This document shows positions 33,530 through 34,296 of a DNA stretch of 34,296 nucleotides, piece by piece; position 1 is the first letter of the stretch; each line of letters starts with the position of its first letter. The notes beneath the pieces are model-generated. The model ran no database searches. It was not told the DNA's origin and saw only the letters and a list, made by a program, of their open reading frames with translations. This DNA is from Plakobranchus ocellatus. Its lineage: Eukaryota; Mollusca; Gastropoda; Plakobranchidae. The stretch lies in assembly GCA_019648995.1 (NCBI GenBank), contig BLXT01007695.1, positions 622,999-657,294 of the forward strand. Direction: 5' to 3'. The translations under genes and the position numbers were made by a program.

Positions 33530-34228
33530 TGGCGTTATTGTTAAATGCATGTAACAAGTATGATATTGATAGCCTTGAGCCCTTGCCTTTGGTCATTTGA
33601 TATCAGAGATAGTATGTAACAATGAAAGGTGAATCACCCGAGTATGCGTCATCACAATCAGGTACGTAGGCAACACACACTGTGACTTGGGTGAGGCAGG
33701 ATCTTGACGTGCCGCTGGCTTTTTAGCATTAGACAAACTCTAATTAAGCCGCAGTAGGTTAATATTGTAACACATAACAATGAGTGTCATCTGGCTGGCG
33801 GATTAAAGATAAGCCAATAGCCTTGTCGTCTCCCAAGTCTATAGCCTGTAGCTTGGATGGTGATCCTATGAATAGCGTTATTCCCAAAGCGGCTATTAAC
33901 TCTCGCAAGCAACATATTTCAGCTTATACTGTAAAACATCTGTGGGGAAGAATGTAAGGAGAGGCTGAGAATGTCATCAGTCAAGTCATTATTCTATCAC
34001 TCATATCGTTCGATCTGATGACATACGTGTTTATTTGCTTGGTCGGGCCCCGGGGGGGACCACCTTTTGCAGCAAGTAGTTACACTAATTCTGAGAAGCC
34101 GGTTGAAATTTCTATTGTTATTAAGATCATCATTCAAATGTTCACACATCTACCTCATACGGAGCCTTATTATGAGCTTAGAAAAGATGTTGCAGTGGAG
34201 CAAAAGAAAGTGCTTCGATAGAGCACTT
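33530..34228. other. no supported gene
   Basis: Less AT-rich than its surroundings in places. The 67-codon open frame at 34018-34221 lacks splice or family support. Confidence 0.4.
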
Positions 34229-34296
34229 AAATATATATATATATAAGATATATATACATATTATATATACTGGTATATATATATATATATATATAT
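34229..34296. repeat. (AT)n-rich tract at the window end
   Basis: Imperfect AT/TATA repeats running to the last base. Confidence 0.9.

Overview
The window is animal nuclear DNA: AT-rich, with small exons separated by long introns, GT/AG splice sites, microsatellites, assembly gaps (N) and decayed mobile elements. The one gene identified with certainty encodes syntenin (SDCBP family), a metazoan tandem-PDZ adaptor. A MULE/SWIM-type transposase relic, tRNA-derived SINE-like elements and clusters of TAGATCTAG-type words suggest a mollusc, most likely a heterobranch gastropod. The taxon is inferred from general familiarity, not from a search.

Layout. (1) 113-2489 (+): the last five coding exons of an unidentified gene. 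The splice phases fit throughout and give 167 residues ending at TAG 2487. The same frame then stays open to 2819. (2) 2820-5550: intergenic, with a 12-bp hairpin and a decayed ~50-bp duplication. (3) 5551-8137 (-): a broken copy of a FAR1/MULE/SWIM transposase-like gene with a C-terminal PHD finger and a 33-bp coding minisatellite. (4) 8138-14831: AT-rich, no supported gene; the part next to 14831 is probably syntenin 3' UTR. (5) 14832-19176 (-): a complete syntenin coding region in seven exons, 307 codons, all splice phases checked. (6) 19177-25697: intergenic region or the syntenin 5' region, containing TAGATCT clusters, three runs of N, a (TC)n run, a 152-bp tandem duplication, a purine tract, paired (TTA)n/(TTG)n microsatellites and a minus-strand SINE-like element. 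(7) 25698-30640 (+): the first two coding exons of an unidentified gene, separated by a 4.7-kb intron and head to head with syntenin. (8) 30641-34296: continuing intron or gene body with a second SINE-like element and (GA)n and (AT)n repeats.

How the genes relate. Syntenin links cargo tails to ALIX and membranes through its LYPxL motifs and two PDZ domains. The flanking genes are not recognisable from the parts visible, so no functional link is claimed. No CRISPR array, operon, phage or prokaryotic signal is present. The most notable oddities are the open frame beyond the stop of the first gene, a SINE-matching filler between 16-bp direct repeats at 26183-26230, a 31-bp perfect palindrome at 26689, and the PHD-bearing transposase relic.
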